64,000 bases of DNA from Allomyces macrogynus ATCC 38327 (Eukaryota; Blastocladiomycota; Blastocladiomycetes; Blastocladiales; Blastocladiaceae). The notes beneath the pieces are model-generated. The model ran no database searches, had not been told where the DNA came from, and was given only the letters and a program-made list of their open reading frames with translations. Each line of letters begins with the position of its first letter. Position 1 is the stretch's first letter. The position numbers and the translations under genes are program-made. This document shows positions 19,084 to 30,401 of the stretch, one piece after another. The stretch lies in contig GG745342.1 of assembly GCA_000151295.1 (NCBI GenBank), forward strand, positions 394,447 to 458,446, written 5' to 3'.

Positions 19084-20141
19084 ATGCCGGCTCCTCTCGA
19101 CCACGCCGCCTTTACGGCGCCTTCCGCATCGGCGACCGACTGGACCTCGGCGCGCGTGCACCTACCGGCCCTCGTACCCGCCATGGCCGCGCTCGACCCG
19201 TCGCCCGGACTGCCAACCTCGCCACCACCTCCAATGCACCGCGGGTCCGCCAGTACCGACGACGAAGAGATCCCGCTCGCCATCGCCTTTTCGCCCCCGG
19301 CCCCAACCAGCGCCGTCGCTGCCGTGACCGCCTCTCCGAAAACCGCCGACGCGCCACCGCTGCACAAGCACCTGCGCGACGCCGCCATCTACAACAACCG
19401 CGTCGCGATCCACGCCTTACTTACGACCAACACGGGCATTTCCGCCAACACCGTCGACCACGAAGGGATCCCGCCTTTGCACTGGGCCGCCATCAACGGG
19501 CACGTCGACCTCTGCCGCCTGCTCATCGACGAGTACGGCGCTCTCGTCGACGTGCCTGCAGGTTCGCTCAACGCCACTGCCCTGCAATGGGCTGCTCGGC
19601 GGGGACACGTGCACGTCGTGCACGCCCTGCTCGCGCGTGGGGCGCGCGCACACGACGTCTACGACGTGGAAGGCGCCGCGCCGATCCACCTCGCCGCGCA
19701 GGCCGGAAGTCCGCTCCTCGTGGCGCTGTTGGTCGCAGGGTACGCGGTGCCCGTCGACGCACTCGACTCTAAAAACCGCACGGCCCTGTTTTTCGCGGTA
19801 ATCGGGTCGGCGACCGTCGACGCGGCCGCCGCGCTGCTCGCGCTCGGCGCCGACCCGAACGCTATCGCCGAGGGATACCCGCTCCTGCACTGGGCGCTGC
19901 ACCACCGGACCATCGCCGCGGCCGAACTGCTCCTCGCTCAGGGCGCCGAGCCGCGCGCGCCGGACCCGGCGGGCGTCGACGCGCGCGCGGTCGCGGTCGA
20001 CCTCGACCTCGACCCCGGATGGGTGCGTGAATCGCTCGGCTCCGCCGCACCGGGTTCCCGCAACGGCCGCGGCGCGCGGCGCGCGTCGATTGCGAGCAAT
20101 GCCGCGGGTGTGGTCCATGCCGACGACACCGACGACGAGTT

Positions 20142-20177
<36 letters not shown>

Positions 20178-21860
20178 CACCCGGCAGCCGCTGCAGGACG
20201 GCGCGCCGACGCCGACGCCGGGATCAGGCCCGTCGTGTCTCCGCCCGCGAAACGCCGCGCGCCGCGCGATTGTGAACCGCGGCCGCCCGCGGCGCCCCTG
20301 GTTCTGGTGGGTGCGCTCCGCGCGCGGTCTTTTGTACTACAGCGTGACCGACCGCCGGGCGAATCAGCTGTTCACGGTGTTGCCGGGCATCCAAGCGGCT
20401 TGTTTCGCGCTGCTCACGTCCTGGCCGTGGTGGGCGAACCTGGTCGGCGGGATCACGCTCGCCTCGGGGATCCACGTCGCGGCCATGCGCCTGATTTTGA
20501 AACCGCCGCACCGCGGCCGCCACGGGCGGTCGGTCGCGTCGGACGACGAGCATTTTGGCGGGTACGTGAAGGGAAAGAAACGGTCGGTTGCACGAACGCC
20601 GTACCTCGCCGCGATCATTGCCTGGACGTTGCTGCTCGGTGCGGTCGTCGTGGGCTGGAAGTTGGCGCCGTGGGTCGCGGACGAAGGCGGGTGGGCGCTC
20701 GGCGTGTTTGCGGTCACCTGGCTGGGGGGCGCCGCGGTCATGTACCGCGCGGTGCTCGGTGACCCGGGGTACCTTCCGCGCCGCGGGCGCCAGGTCGTCT
20801 GGCCGCCGCCGATGCGGGATGCGATCGTGGACGCGGAGACGGGAGGGAGGAACGTGGTGGTGAAAGTGGATGGGGAGGGGGTCGGGGAGTATCCGGTCGT
20901 CGGCAAGGATTTGGTGGAGTTGGCGGATCGTGAGATGCTCGATAAGGCGCATTTCTGCTTGACGTGCATGGTACGTGACGCGACCGGTTTTCCTGCTTTC
21001 GTTCTCATGATTGCCGACTGACAGGATGGACGGAATAGGCACGACGGCCCGTGCGGTCCAAGCACTGCCAGCAGTGCGACCGGTGCGTGACGCGCTTCGA
21101 CCACCACTGTGCGTATTCCCCCTTGAACTCCGTCGTCGGTGTCCGCATACATCTTCTCACCGCGACGACGCACGTCTTGCTAGGCCCCTGGACTTGGAAC
21201 TGCATCGGGTCCGGCAACCACCGCGCCTTCGCTCTCTTCCTCGTCTCGATCATCCTGCTCGCCGTGCAGTACATCCACCTGTGGTCCGCGTCCACCGCCG
21301 CGCGCAAATCCCATCTCCCGCTGCCCATCGCCAACGACCTCGAGCGATACTGCCTGCAGTTCACGCTTTGCGAGTCCTTTGTCCTCGATCCGTCGGCCAC
21401 GTGGCTCGCCATGTGGTGCGCGATCCAGATCCCCTGGGTGTTCATGCTCGCGCTGCAGCAAGTCTATCACGTCTCTGTCAACTCGACCACCAACGAGTGG
21501 CTCAACTGGTACAAGTACGACCACACGTCGGTTCCCCTCGAATCGCGCGCCGCCGATACGTACAGGTCCGCGCGGAACCGGCGGTACCGGAACGTGGCGG
21601 ACCGCGGGTGTGCCAGGAATTGGCGCACGTTTTGGATGGGCGACAAGGAGGATGCGGTTGGCGCTGGGTGGGGGGAGGATGGGGATGAGGTGCGGAGTGG
21701 GGTTGGCGCGAGGCGCGAGCGGGGGTGTTGTGGCGCCGTGGTCGCGGGGAAGCCGCAAGCACCGCAGGGGAACGCGGGGCAAGGTGCAGCGGCGGGACGA
21801 GGGAGTGGAGCGGGTCGTGGTGCGAACCAGGAGGAGTCGGCGCGGTTCTTGGCGGGGTGA
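19084..21860 (+). CDS. AKR1: Ankyrin-repeat DHHC palmitoyltransferase (AKR1/ZDHHC17 type)
   Basis: S-acylates Cys residues of membrane-trafficking proteins, at Golgi or endosomal membranes. Exons 19084-20970, 21039-21108 and 21184-21860 give 877 aa. An N-terminal Pro-rich region precedes five to six ankyrin repeats (about residues 95-305; [40 protein letters not shown]). A poly-Asp linker and two pairs of membrane segments follow. The DHHC cysteine-rich domain is [22 protein letters not shown] at 649-653, then [15 protein letters not shown]. The catalytic Cys653 codon is split by the 75-bp second intron (T|GC). That intron has a length divisible by 3 and no stop, so an unspliced reading would destroy the active site. 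Start chosen at the first ATG before the conserved repeats; 19183 is an alternative. Confidence 0.93.
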
Positions 21861-22300
21861 TGATGGTGGAAATATGGACGGTTTGTTCCAGCAGTGCATT
21901 GCAATAGACACGCCCAGGAAGCGCAGTCGACCGCGACAGAATGGGGCGCGACACGGCCACAGGCGGGCCGTCCGCGTGTCCGTGCACGTCGGCCGGCCCC
22001 CTGCGCGGCTGGGAGGCGGCGGCGCGTCTCGCGCGTCTCGCAGGGTGGAAGAGTCGCAAGTCACGCGCCGTCACGCACGGCGTTGTCAGAGGCCGGTTCC
22101 GTTGCTCTCCGCCGCCGCCACGCTGACTCCCCCGATTCTATCGCGACCGCGGCGAGGTGGACTCGACGACGAGCGCGACGGCGACGACGTTCAAGGAACC
22201 AACGGCCAGCAACGACTTGCTGCAAGTGCCCGCCCGCCCGCTATATCCCGCGCGGTCCCGCTCCCTCTCTCTCGCCAACCAGCCAACCAAACCAACCACC
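21861..22300. other. Intergenic, promoter of tyrosyl-tRNA synthetase gene
   Basis: No gene. A weak GCTATATCCC at about 22230 lies 65-70 bp before the ATG, and a C/T-rich, CCAACCAA-type leader directly precedes it. Confidence 0.4.
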
Positions 22301-23647
22301 ATGGCCACACACGCACCGACCACCGCCGCACCCGCCACGCCCGCGCCGACGCAGCCGCCGGCCCCGCTCTCCGGCGCGACGGGCGCGCGCGGCGCGTTGA
22401 CCATCGAGGCCAAGGTGGACCTGATCACGCGCGGGCTGCAGGAAACTCTCGGCGTCGACACGATCCGCGACGTGCTCAAGGAGCGCGACCTGAAGCTCTA
22501 CTGGGGCACGGCGCCGACGGGCAAGCCGCACATTGGCTACTTTGTGCCCATGGTCAAGATTGCCGACTTTCTCGCGGCGGGCTGCCACGTGACGATTCTG
22601 TTTGCGAACCTGCACGCGTTTCTCGACAACATGAAGGCGCCGTGGGACCAGCTCGAGGCGCGCACGCAGTACTACGAACATCTGATCAAGGCGATCCTGA
22701 CGTCGGTCGGTGTCCCGATCGACAAGCTGCGGTTCGTCGTCGGCACCGAGTACCAGCTGACGCGTGAGTACAACCTCGACGCCTACAAGCTGGCCGCGAT
22801 GTTGACCGTGCACGACGCGATCAAGGCCGGCGCCGAGGTCGTCAAGCAGACGGATAATCCGCTGCTCTCGGGTCTGATCTACCCGGGCCTGCAGGCGCTC
22901 GACGAGCAGTACCTCGACGTCGACGCGCAGTTTGGCGGCGTCGACCAGCGCAAGATCTTTGTGCTCGCCGAAAAGTACCTGCCCAAGCTGGGCTACAAGA
23001 AGCGCGCGCACTTGATGAACGCCATGGTGCCCGGGCTCGCGGGCTCCAAAATGTCGAGTTCCGACCCGGACTCGAAGATCGACTTGCTCGATTCGCCCAA
23101 GGACGTCGAGCGCAAGATCAAGCGCGCATTCTGCGAGGAGGGCAACGTCGCGGATAACGGTGTGCTCGCGTTTGTCAAGGCCGTGCTCTTCCCAATCGCC
23201 GGGCTGCGCGGGAACGCGTCATTCACGATCAAGCGGCCCGAGAAGTTTGGTGGCGACTCGACCTACACGTCGTTTGAGGACCTTGAGAAGGCGTTTGCCG
23301 AGAAGAAGGTGCACCCGGGCGACTTGAAGAAGGCCGTCGCCGAGGCGCTGAATGTCCTGCTGGAGCCGATTCGCGCCGCGTTCAACACGCCCGAGCTCCA
23401 GGAATTGACGGAGACGGCCTACCCGACGGGCAAGAAGCCCGCTGGAGCCGCGTCCAAGAAGAAGGAGAAGAAGAAGCACAACAAGCGCCCGGAGACGGCC
23501 GATTCGGCCGTGTCGGATGCGGCCGCAGCGCCCAAGGACGCGCAGCAGGCTAAGGCGGCACCGGCGGCGGCACCGAAGGACGCGGCCAAGCCCGCCGATC
23601 AGGCCAAGACGGCGCCGGTAGAGGCGGCCAAAGTGACCAAAGCTTAG
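22301..23647 (+). CDS. TYS1: Cytosolic tyrosyl-tRNA synthetase
   Basis: Class I synthetase charging tRNA-Tyr. Single exon, 448 aa. Motifs: [13 protein letters not shown] (69-81) with the HIGH-type signature PHIGY, the Tyr-binding block [19 protein letters not shown], and the KMSKS-type loop [11 protein letters not shown] at about 247-257. A Lys/Ala-rich tail ([13 protein letters not shown]) replaces the EMAP-like domain of the animal enzyme, as in yeast. Start at 22301 is the first ATG, in a clean leader context; an in-frame GTG at 22157 would add a non-conserved extension. No introns, which is common for highly expressed genes here. Confidence 0.95.
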   Translation: MATHAPTTAAPATPAPTQPPAPLSGATGARGALTIEAKVDLITRGLQETLGVDTIRDVLKERDLKLYWGTAPTGKPHIGYFVPMVKIADFLAAGCHVTILFANLHAFLDNMKAPWDQLEARTQYYEHLIKAILTSVGVPIDKLRFVVGTEYQLTREYNLDAYKLAAMLTVHDAIKAGAEVVKQTDNPLLSGLIYPGLQALDEQYLDVDAQFGGVDQRKIFVLAEKYLPKLGYKKRAHLMNAMVPGLAGSKMSSSDPDSKIDLLDSPKDVERKIKRAFCEEGNVADNGVLAFVKAVLFPIAGLRGNASFTIKRPEKFGGDSTYTSFEDLEKAFAEKKVHPGDLKKAVAEALNVLLEPIRAAFNTPELQELTETAYPTGKKPAGAASKKKEKKKHNKRPETADSAVSDAAAAPKDAQQAKAAPAAAPKDAAKPADQAKTAPVEAAKVTKA

Positions 23648-24042
23648 GGAGGGCCGGTGGAGAAGAAGGTGCTGATGGGCTTGCTTTTGCACAATGTTCG
23701 GTTTTTAATCGATTGCGTGTCGGTTCGCGATCGTTTTGATGTCGCTGGTCCTGTCTCCAATACATACGCGCTGTCGCTCAGCGTGGTGTCCAAATCGCAA
23801 TCCGTTCGTTGCTTGCCATTCGAACGACGGAGTTCAGCTTGTTGAAAGGAAGGGAGGTCTTGATTTGCAAACAGGGCAAATGGGTGAGCTTGCACGGATT
23901 GCGACTCTGTCGGCAGTTCGATTCCTTTTGCTCACAAGGATTCGACCAACCAACTATGCAGCATGGGGCTCGTGGCAAGCAAACGGCAGACAAAACAAAT
24001 CGAATCCAAAGGAATGCACATCCCATAACCCTCCACATCCAC
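23648..24042. other. Intergenic between convergent TYS1 and SSF1
   Basis: AT-richer 3' flanks of two convergent genes; no gene seen. Confidence 0.4.
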
Positions 24043-25657
24043 TCACTTGCGCCCACGCCCGCCACGACCCCCACCGCGACCGCCGCGGCCACCGGCCCCA
24101 CCACGAGCACCACGAGCACCCGCGCTGCCACGACCGCCGCGAGCTCCTGCGCCGCCACGGCCACCGCCCGCGCCGGCCCCACCGCGACCACGACTCGCGC
24201 CGGCTGTCCTTGCTGCTGGCGGCGCCGCGGCATGCAAGCTCTTGGTGCGCTTGGGTGCTGGTTCCTCGATATCCTCGTCGTCATCCTCATCTTCCTCGTC
24301 CGACTGATCGTCGCCCGACTGGACGTCGTCCTCGGGCGCAAACGCGTCGTGCACGCCGTCCTCGACCTCGTCGTCGCCGTCATCAAAGTCCTCGTCGTCG
24401 TCGATATCGTCGTACTGCTCGAACGCCGTGGTGCGGCCCTCGTCGTCCGAATCCTCGTGCCCATCGCCGTACTCCAAATCCGTGCCATCGTCCTCCTCCT
24501 CCTTGGCCGCCTTCTTGGCCGCCTTTTTCGCGCGCTTCTCCTCCTTGGCCTGCTTTTTGCGGTCGACGTTCGCCTCCTGCTCGGCGCGGCGGCGCGCCTT
24601 ATCGGCGTCGCGCTTGGCCTTGGCCGCCTGCAGGGCCTTGAGTTCGGCGGGCGTCTTTTGCACGAACCGGTGGAACAGCACCTCACCCGAGCACAGGCCC
24701 TCTTGAATCTTCATGAGCGACAGGTCCATCCGCGGGCCGAGTTCCGTCAGCTTGATCGCGCGCTGCTCGGCCTGCCGGTTGTTGCGGCCCGTGTAGTTGT
24801 GCGGCAACTCGACCGTGTTCTCAGGGCCGTCTTCCAGGTCGGACTCAGCGGCGACGGCTTCGCTAAAGAGTGGGTGGAGAAGGGAGATGCTGTCAGTTGC
24901 GCCGTCCTCGTCGTTGTGCGTATAATGCGGATGAAGGAGCGTACCGCGTAATGTAGTCGGAGATATCGCGGAACTTGCCCAGGTCTGGGACGCCCTTGCC
25001 CGACACAATCTTTTTCACGCCCTTGGACACGCCCGTCGCCTTGACGTCGATCGCATAGTGCCGGAAATCGAGCGCGTCGGTCTCGGCATTGTAGTTGAAC
25101 AGCACGACGCGCCGCGTCGACGAAATCTTCATATCTGCGACCGAAATCGCCGGGAACATGTTCTGCAAGAGCGTCGCGAGCAGCTTGTACTCGTTGCGGT
25201 CGGTCGGGAAATTGTTGAGCACCAAGAGCGGCGCCGACGCAAACAGACTGCCCGACTGCGTCTTTGGGGTCTTTTGCAGCGCGACCACGTCGGATGCCAG
25301 CGAGTACGAGTTGACGCGGAATCCCGCCGTCGGACCGCGCGGAAGCTTGCCAATGCGCAGGTTCAGCGCGCCGCCGAGTGCAGGGTTCTCGGGCTTGGGC
25401 TTCCCGCGCGAGAAGACGGCCAAGTGCGAGACGTGCAATGGGCCGGCGAGCGCGACATAGTCGCGCAACTTGTTCGACTTGCGCTCGCGCAGCTTGGCGG
25501 CCGTGTTCGGGTGCATCACGCGGCGCACGTCCCGGACCAGGTGCGCAACGAGCTTGCCGACGTCGCCGGATTTCACGACGAACGACCGCGGCGGTGGAGT
25601 CGTCGCGTCGTCGGCGGTCGCGACGTGCGTGCGGGTCTTCCTGCGGCGCTTGGCCAT
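24043..25657 (-). CDS. SSF1: SSF1/Peter Pan Brix-domain ribosome biogenesis factor with RGG tail
   Basis: Brix-family protein needed for 60S pre-rRNA (27S) maturation in the nucleolus. Exons 25657-24945 and 24862-24043 (82-bp intron, donor GTACGC) give 510 aa. Features: basic N-terminus (MAKRRRKTRTH), FVVKSGDVGKLVAHLVRDVR and MHPNTAAKLRERKSNKLRD of the Brix fold, LLVLNNFPT, the RRVVLFNYN segment, then VELPHNYTGRNNRQAEQRAI and LTELGPRMDLSLMKIQEGLC closing the domain. A Lys-rich coiled region, long Asp/Glu runs and a final stretch of about 50 residues of RGG/GRGG repeats follow. The RGG tail is more usual for fibrillarin/nucleolin-type proteins than for SSF1. The splice joint (DYIT|R|EAVAAESDLED) is as expected for the family. 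Confidence 0.93.
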
Positions 25658-26028
25658 GGTGGTCGTGCGGTATAGGTCGGGCTCGCGGAGTCGATTCGCG
25701 GTGGACGGTTGGTCGACAGCGGCTGGGCGCGGCGATCAGAGAGGACAAGCAGGCGGTATGTACTGGGCCACGCCGAGTCGCGTGCGTGGTTGAGTCGGGC
25801 AGCAAACTCGTTGCCATGCGGCTCGATCAACACATTACAGCCGCGAGCGATTGACCGGCCATCGTCGACCACAGTTACCGTCGACCCCGCCTGCCGCACT
25901 CCCTGCAACCCCCCGCACTCGGCGCGCGCCAAGGTGTGCCCGCCACCCGCCCGCACCCACCCTCCAATTCGCGGCGCTCACCGCCCGTCGCTGCCTCCCC
26001 GGCCTATCCATCGTAGACCAAATCAACC
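25658..26028. other. Divergent promoter region SSF1 / bL36m
   Basis: 371 bp between two divergent translation-related genes, probably a shared promoter. No further gene seen. Confidence 0.4.
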
Positions 26029-26295
26029 ATGATCGCCGCCCTCGCCGCCGCCCGCACGTCGGTCGCGGCCGCCGCTGTCGTGCGCGCGTCGATGCGCACG
26101 CTCCTCGCGACCCCGACCGTCGCGGTCACGCGCCCCGTGACCCCGGCCGCTGCCGCGATGGCCTCGTCGGTGCGCGGGTACCAGGTGCGCGCGTCAGTCA
26201 AGCCGCGGTGCGAGCACTGCTATGTGGTCGTGCGCAAGGGCCGCCGCTACGTGCTGTGCAAAAAGTCGACGCGGCACAAGCAGCGCCAAGGGTAG
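26029..26295 (+). CDS. RTC6: Mitochondrial ribosomal protein bL36m
   Basis: Component of the large mitoribosomal subunit. 88 aa. The first 50 residues are Ala/Arg/Thr-rich without acidic residues, a typical mitochondrial presequence. The bacterial bL36 core starts at [20 protein letters not shown] and ends HKQRQG. All four zinc ligands are present (Cys61, Cys64, Cys77, His83). The start at 26029 is the first ATG after the in-frame upstream stop. Confidence 0.95.
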   Translation: MIAALAAARTSVAAAAVVRASMRTLLATPTVAVTRPVTPAAAAMASSVRGYQVRASVKPRCEHCYVVVRKGRRYVLCKKSTRHKQRQG

Positions 26296-26585
26296 ATTGT
26301 GGATAATAGCTGTTCTTGGTTATGATTTGTGCCCGGGCAGCTGTTTGGCGAGAGAGCAGTTTCGAGGCGCGACAGGCGAGTGCTCGCGCATGTTCAAATG
26401 CAGTGGAGACGGTTCCAATTGCACGGCCAAAGACATAGGAGCAGTTGCGATGCGTAGAAACAATCCATTCATTCCTTCTGTGCAAGTCTAGAGAGTCGAC
26501 ACCCATCATCACCTTGAAGAGCGCGTCCTCCTCCCCTCATTCCCAACCGGCCACAGGGACCCGCCCACAGTTCACCCAGCCCCCG

Positions 26586-28038
26586 TTACTCCTTCTCCGC
26601 CGCCTCTTCAATCCCCATCCACCCGACCGGCCGGTCCCACGCGGCCTGCGCGACCCACGCGAGCACCTGGGCGCGATCCACGCCCTCAGCGCGGGTCGAC
26701 ATGGCAAAGTACGAATCCGGCGCGAACGACGCCGTGTTGTTCACCTCGAGCACGTAGACGCGCCCGGCATCATCACACCGCACGTCGACGCGGCCCCACG
26801 CGCACCCGCCAACCGCCACGTACGCGTCACGCGCGGCATTGCGGCACGCCTCGACCAATTCAGGCTCGCCCTGCACTACCTTTTCCGCGGCAGTCCCATC
26901 GGGCGGCGAAAACAGTTGCCCGGGCAAAAACACGCGCTCGACCGCATGGAACGCGCGCACCCCGGTCGGCGTGTCGCACACGGCGACCGTGAACTCGCGC
27001 CCGGCGAGGTACCGCTGCACGACGACGGCGCCGTGGGCCTCGACGAGCGGCGACGCGGCAGCAACGAGCGCGACGTACGAATCGACGACGCACCCGGACG
27101 TCAGGCCGCAAGAGTTGAACCCGTTGTCGACCTTGATGAAGAGCCGGGTGCCGGGGGAATCGGCGAGAATGCGCGCGACAAAGTCGCTTGTGGCGGTGTC
27201 ATTGAGCGCGTCGAGAGTCGGGACGATCAGCGAGTCAGCGTGCGGGATTTGGGAACGCACGAACTGGTCGTGCATTCGCGACTTGTGCAAGGTGCGCTCG
27301 CAGTACGCGGGGACGTGCCCGAGGACGTGCGGGAACTGGCCGGCGCGGAGGAACGTGCTGAAAAGAAAAGAGCTCGACCGGATCAGTACCTCGCACTCGT
27401 GGAAAAGAATCAGTGCGTCGAAAAACGTACCGCAACGCCGTAAATTCGGCCCCCTTGGTCAACCCGGGCGGCATGTCAGCGTGCAGGACGAGCACGCCGT
27501 CCTTGGGCACCTTGTGCGCGAGTTCCTCGGCATTCTCGTCATTCACGACCCACGTCGTCACCGACTTGCACCCGAGCTCGCGCACGGGCACGATCAGGTC
27601 TGTGTGCAGCGTCGGGTCGGCATACGATGGGTCGTAGATGAGGTGCACGTCGCGGCCGGCAATCGGCGACGGGATGAGCGGCGTAGAAGTGGTGGTAGCA
27701 GGCGCGGGCACGGTCTTGACGGGGACCGGGGTAACATCGACAGAGCGCGCGGGCGACGGGCCGTCGAGCGTCAGTGCGGCGGCGGCGTTGGCGAGGTGCG
27801 CGTCGGAGGTTGCGGCGGTGGCGCCGATCAGGTCGTGGGCGGGCATCGTGGACGACGAGGAAGAGGAGTCGAGATTGGTCGGAGAAAGGGCTTGGTACAG
27901 CGCGAGGTCCTTGATCAGGAGCGCGTCGCGCGGAAAGAGTGCTGAGTGTGAAGTAGCGACGGATCGAAGCCACGCTGGAGAGAATGGGTCGCGGCGGGGA
28001 TGGCCCGATCTTAAACACCAGGCCGTTCGGCTGGCCAT
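26586..28038 (-). CDS. ATP-grasp ligase, D-alanine-D-alanine ligase-like
   Basis: Exons 28038-27431 and 27357-26586 (73-bp intron, donor GTACGT) give 459 aa. The architecture is that of the DdlA/B family: an N-terminal pre-ATP-grasp part (DGVLVLHADMPPGLT, TFLRAGQFPHVLGH), HDQFVRSQIPHADSL, the Lys-containing strand LFIKVDNGFNSCGLTSG, VVQRYLAGREFTVAV, and the metal-binding end GCAWGRVDVRCDDAGRVYVL with EVNNT. The Glu and Asn of EVN would bind Mg-ATP. The substrate is unknown; fungi do not make peptidoglycan, so another carboxylate-amine ligation is likely. The start at 28038 adds a basic, presequence-like N-terminus (MASRTAWCLRSGHPRR), suggesting mitochondria; the internal ATG at 27846 would give 395 aa. 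A tiny related fragment lies just upstream. Confidence 0.82.
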
Positions 28039-28131
28039 GGTTGAACGCGGCTTGAACGACCTCCGTGTGAAAGCGCGTGCCCAGTCGGCGAACGACAAGT
28101 CGTTGCGGGCGATCGAGCATCGGGCTGCTCG

Positions 28132-28320
28132 TCAGTTGTCACGATGATGAGGCCAGCAAAGCGGCGCGACCCTGTGGAATGGCAGTCCATCAAATTTGTC
28201 TCGCAAATCGTTGATCTCCAACACGTGCACATCACCGTTCGTCTCACATGCGAACCAACGATAACTTCGCGAGGCAAAAGTCCGCTCGCGGGCCGTGCAG
28301 ATGGACATCCACCGTGCATC
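28132..28320 (-). pseudogene. Possible relic of an ATP-grasp C-terminus
   Basis: The minus frame reads YRWFACETNGDVHVLEINDL before the stop at 28132. This resembles the GRVDVRCDDAGRVYVLEVN end of the adjacent ATP-grasp gene. The rest of the domain is absent. It could be a decayed tandem copy; the similarity is short and may be chance. Confidence 0.3.
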
Positions 28321-28507
28321 CATCATTCGGCGACGCAGAGGCGATGGCTCAGGCCCGGTCCCGACCAACTGCATCGAGACCAAACTCTAGCAGTTGGAAC
28401 AGAAAATGAATGATCCTGGTCCACAAAATCCCATCCATTGACAATCTGCGACGTCAACGATCGTGACCGAACATCGCCTGTATTTAACCCCAACACTGTT
28501 CCATTGA

Positions 28508-29015
28508 TCACTCAAAGCATTCAAAAGAAGTGGTCGTCACACAGCCCAAACTTGAAATGCGCCAACGCCTTGAGCTCATTAAAAAAGTTCTCGTCAGTTT
28601 CCCGCTACTGTTGAACGTCAGCCACAAATCAACGGGCGCGATTCGTTTCCCCGCATACTGTTCGCCCCACTCGAGCACCGCCTGCATGAGTGCACCAGGA
28701 TCGGCCACGCGGCATGAATCGAGAACAATACTGTGGACAGTGGGGGGGGGGGGGGGGGCAGCGCCTTGACCCACGCCATACAGGGCGGCAACGTGCAACA
28801 GCGCTGGTGGAGTGTCTTCTGGCCTGTTGGCCACGACCCTGAAGCATCAAACTGGGGCTCAAACCGCGCAAAGATCGCGATTCGGCCACCACATCGTGTC
28901 ATTTGTGGGTTCACGCACGCCCGAGTTTCTTGTCCCGCTGGCAGGCGTGTCAGCGTAAATCCGCAAAGTTCCAAGTGCTTGAGACTCGCTGGAACGCGCA
29001 GCTTGGTGGGCGGCG
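28508..29015 (-). pseudogene. Leucine-rich-repeat gene remnant interrupted at a poly-C run
   Basis: The minus strand reads PTKLRVPASLKHLELCGFTL and, further on, MAWVKALP in one frame. After a run of 17 C it continues in another frame as TVHSIVLDSCRVADPGALMQ and AVLEWGEQYAG. LKHLELCGF and IVLDSC are LRR-type repeats. AWVKALP recurs in the plus-strand LRR ORF at 29080-29616. A stop breaks the frame upstream at about 29020. It is probably a decayed or slipped copy of an F-box/LRR-type gene. Confidence 0.5.
28742..28758 (+). repeat. Poly-G tract of 17
   Basis: Seventeen consecutive G (C on the coding minus strand) at the exact point where the minus-strand LRR remnant changes frame; prone to replication slippage and sequencing error. 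Confidence 0.9.
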
Positions 29016-29079
29016 GTCACCAAAGTCTCCATCTCCTTCTGTCACTTCGGGGGCAACCACTTCAAGAGGACGGGTCCAG

Positions 29080-29616
29080 ATGATGGGCGTGGGAGCTCAA
29101 CATGACATGAACGACGCTGCATCCAGAAGCGCCGCGGAACGCATCATTGTGGAATATCTGTCCGGCTATCCCATGGCGACGGCGAGTGTGAACATCAACG
29201 TTCCCTGGTGGTCGGCCAACATGGTCGCGCAAGCAGCGCGGATCATTCAGCCAACTGTCACGTCGCTCACGCTTGGGGGTGACAGGGGCTCCGCCTGGTT
29301 GTCGCTCGCCGACCTGCCCGTTCCTGTTGATCTCAAACACTTGAGCCTGCCCAACTTTCAAGGGAGCGTCGTGACCAATCTACCAACAGTTCTTGCTGCG
29401 ACGGATGGCGCCACGCAGCCGGCCCTGGGTGGTTCGTCATTGTCCCCACACTCGGCGTTACTGCCGCCATGCTGTCACAGGATTCTCATATTCAACGTGC
29501 GGGTGACATGGCCTCCTGGCCTGCAAACGTTGGAACTGGATGAGTGCGACCTGCCGCTTGATGGAGCATGGGTCAAAGCCCTGCCTCATTCGCTGCGCCG
29601 GCTGCACATCCGATAA
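29080..29616 (+). CDS. Leucine-rich-repeat protein fragment
   Basis: ORF of 178 aa from ATG 29080 (29083 is equivalent). The repeats visible are VTSLTLGGDRGSAWLSLADL, VDLKHLSLPNFQGSVV, LQTLELDECDLPLDG and ending SLRRLHIR. The LRR spacing is loose and only about four repeats remain, so it is shorter than a functional LRR horseshoe. It lies head to head with the minus-strand LRR remnant and shares AWVKALP with it. There is no F-box. It is likely a truncated family member; function unknown. Confidence 0.5.
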   Translation: MMGVGAQHDMNDAASRSAAERIIVEYLSGYPMATASVNINVPWWSANMVAQAARIIQPTVTSLTLGGDRGSAWLSLADLPVPVDLKHLSLPNFQGSVVTNLPTVLAATDGATQPALGGSSLSPHSALLPPCCHRILIFNVRVTWPPGLQTLELDECDLPLDGAWVKALPHSLRRLHIR

Positions 29617-30401
29617 TGCGAAATGAACGACAGCATTGCGCAACATCTTGTTGGGCAGGGGCATCATGCTCGCCAAAACGCGGGCTGGGATCTTTGAGGT
29701 TCGGGTTTCGGATAGGCTCTCACCAATGTTTCCAAGGCGATGCTCAACAACCTGAGGGGATGGGTTGATTGCCATGTCACGACCGCACCCCGATCGTGGA
29801 AGTGGCAGGACATGTTGGGCATGTCGTGAGATTGGATAATGACGAACTGATGAGCAGGGTCGAGAACGGAATTGGTTGTCGTTCATGTCTCCTCTTTGGG
29901 TCAAGTTAACAAGCCATTGGCGCGTCCATGTCTCTCTCTCTCTCTCAGCACTCCATAAAAATTGAAGCAAGAGTAAAACGGCAGCAAGCCAGGTGCAATA
30001 ATTCCATTAGCGTTGACCATTCGACAGCACGGATTTCACATTGTCAAAGTCTTACCCTGTCGGGCTGATGGATCAAATTGGTGAGCAGCCATCTTCAAAA
30101 TTTCGTACACAACGGTCTCTTCCATCCAAGTAAATGTTGCACGCTCGTCTTGGGCATGCACCTCATGCATTGACAGAGCGAGGATCAAATTCGCTGATAC
30201 TCTTCAGTGAAACGCTGAGCGCCGCAACGCTATAGCGACGAGCTGTTTGCTTGCTGCAGAAGTAAGACAGCAAATTGTCGGGGATTTGAAGCCTGTCGTC
30301 AACTTCGCTTTGAGTTCCAGATCCACATGTTCACCATTTAGCACATTTTTCGAATGCACGAAATCCAAATCAATGTGAAGAACAATCCTGTTGTATTATC
30401 C
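29617..30401. other. Gene-free stretch in accessory region
   Basis: AT-richer sequence with a short TC tract at about 29932-29947. No ORF with recognisable domain. Confidence 0.4.

Noticed and set aside
22157..22300. N-terminal extension of tyrosyl-tRNA synthetase from an in-frame GTG
   Set aside because: Starts at GTG, not conserved; first ATG at 22301 fits the family.
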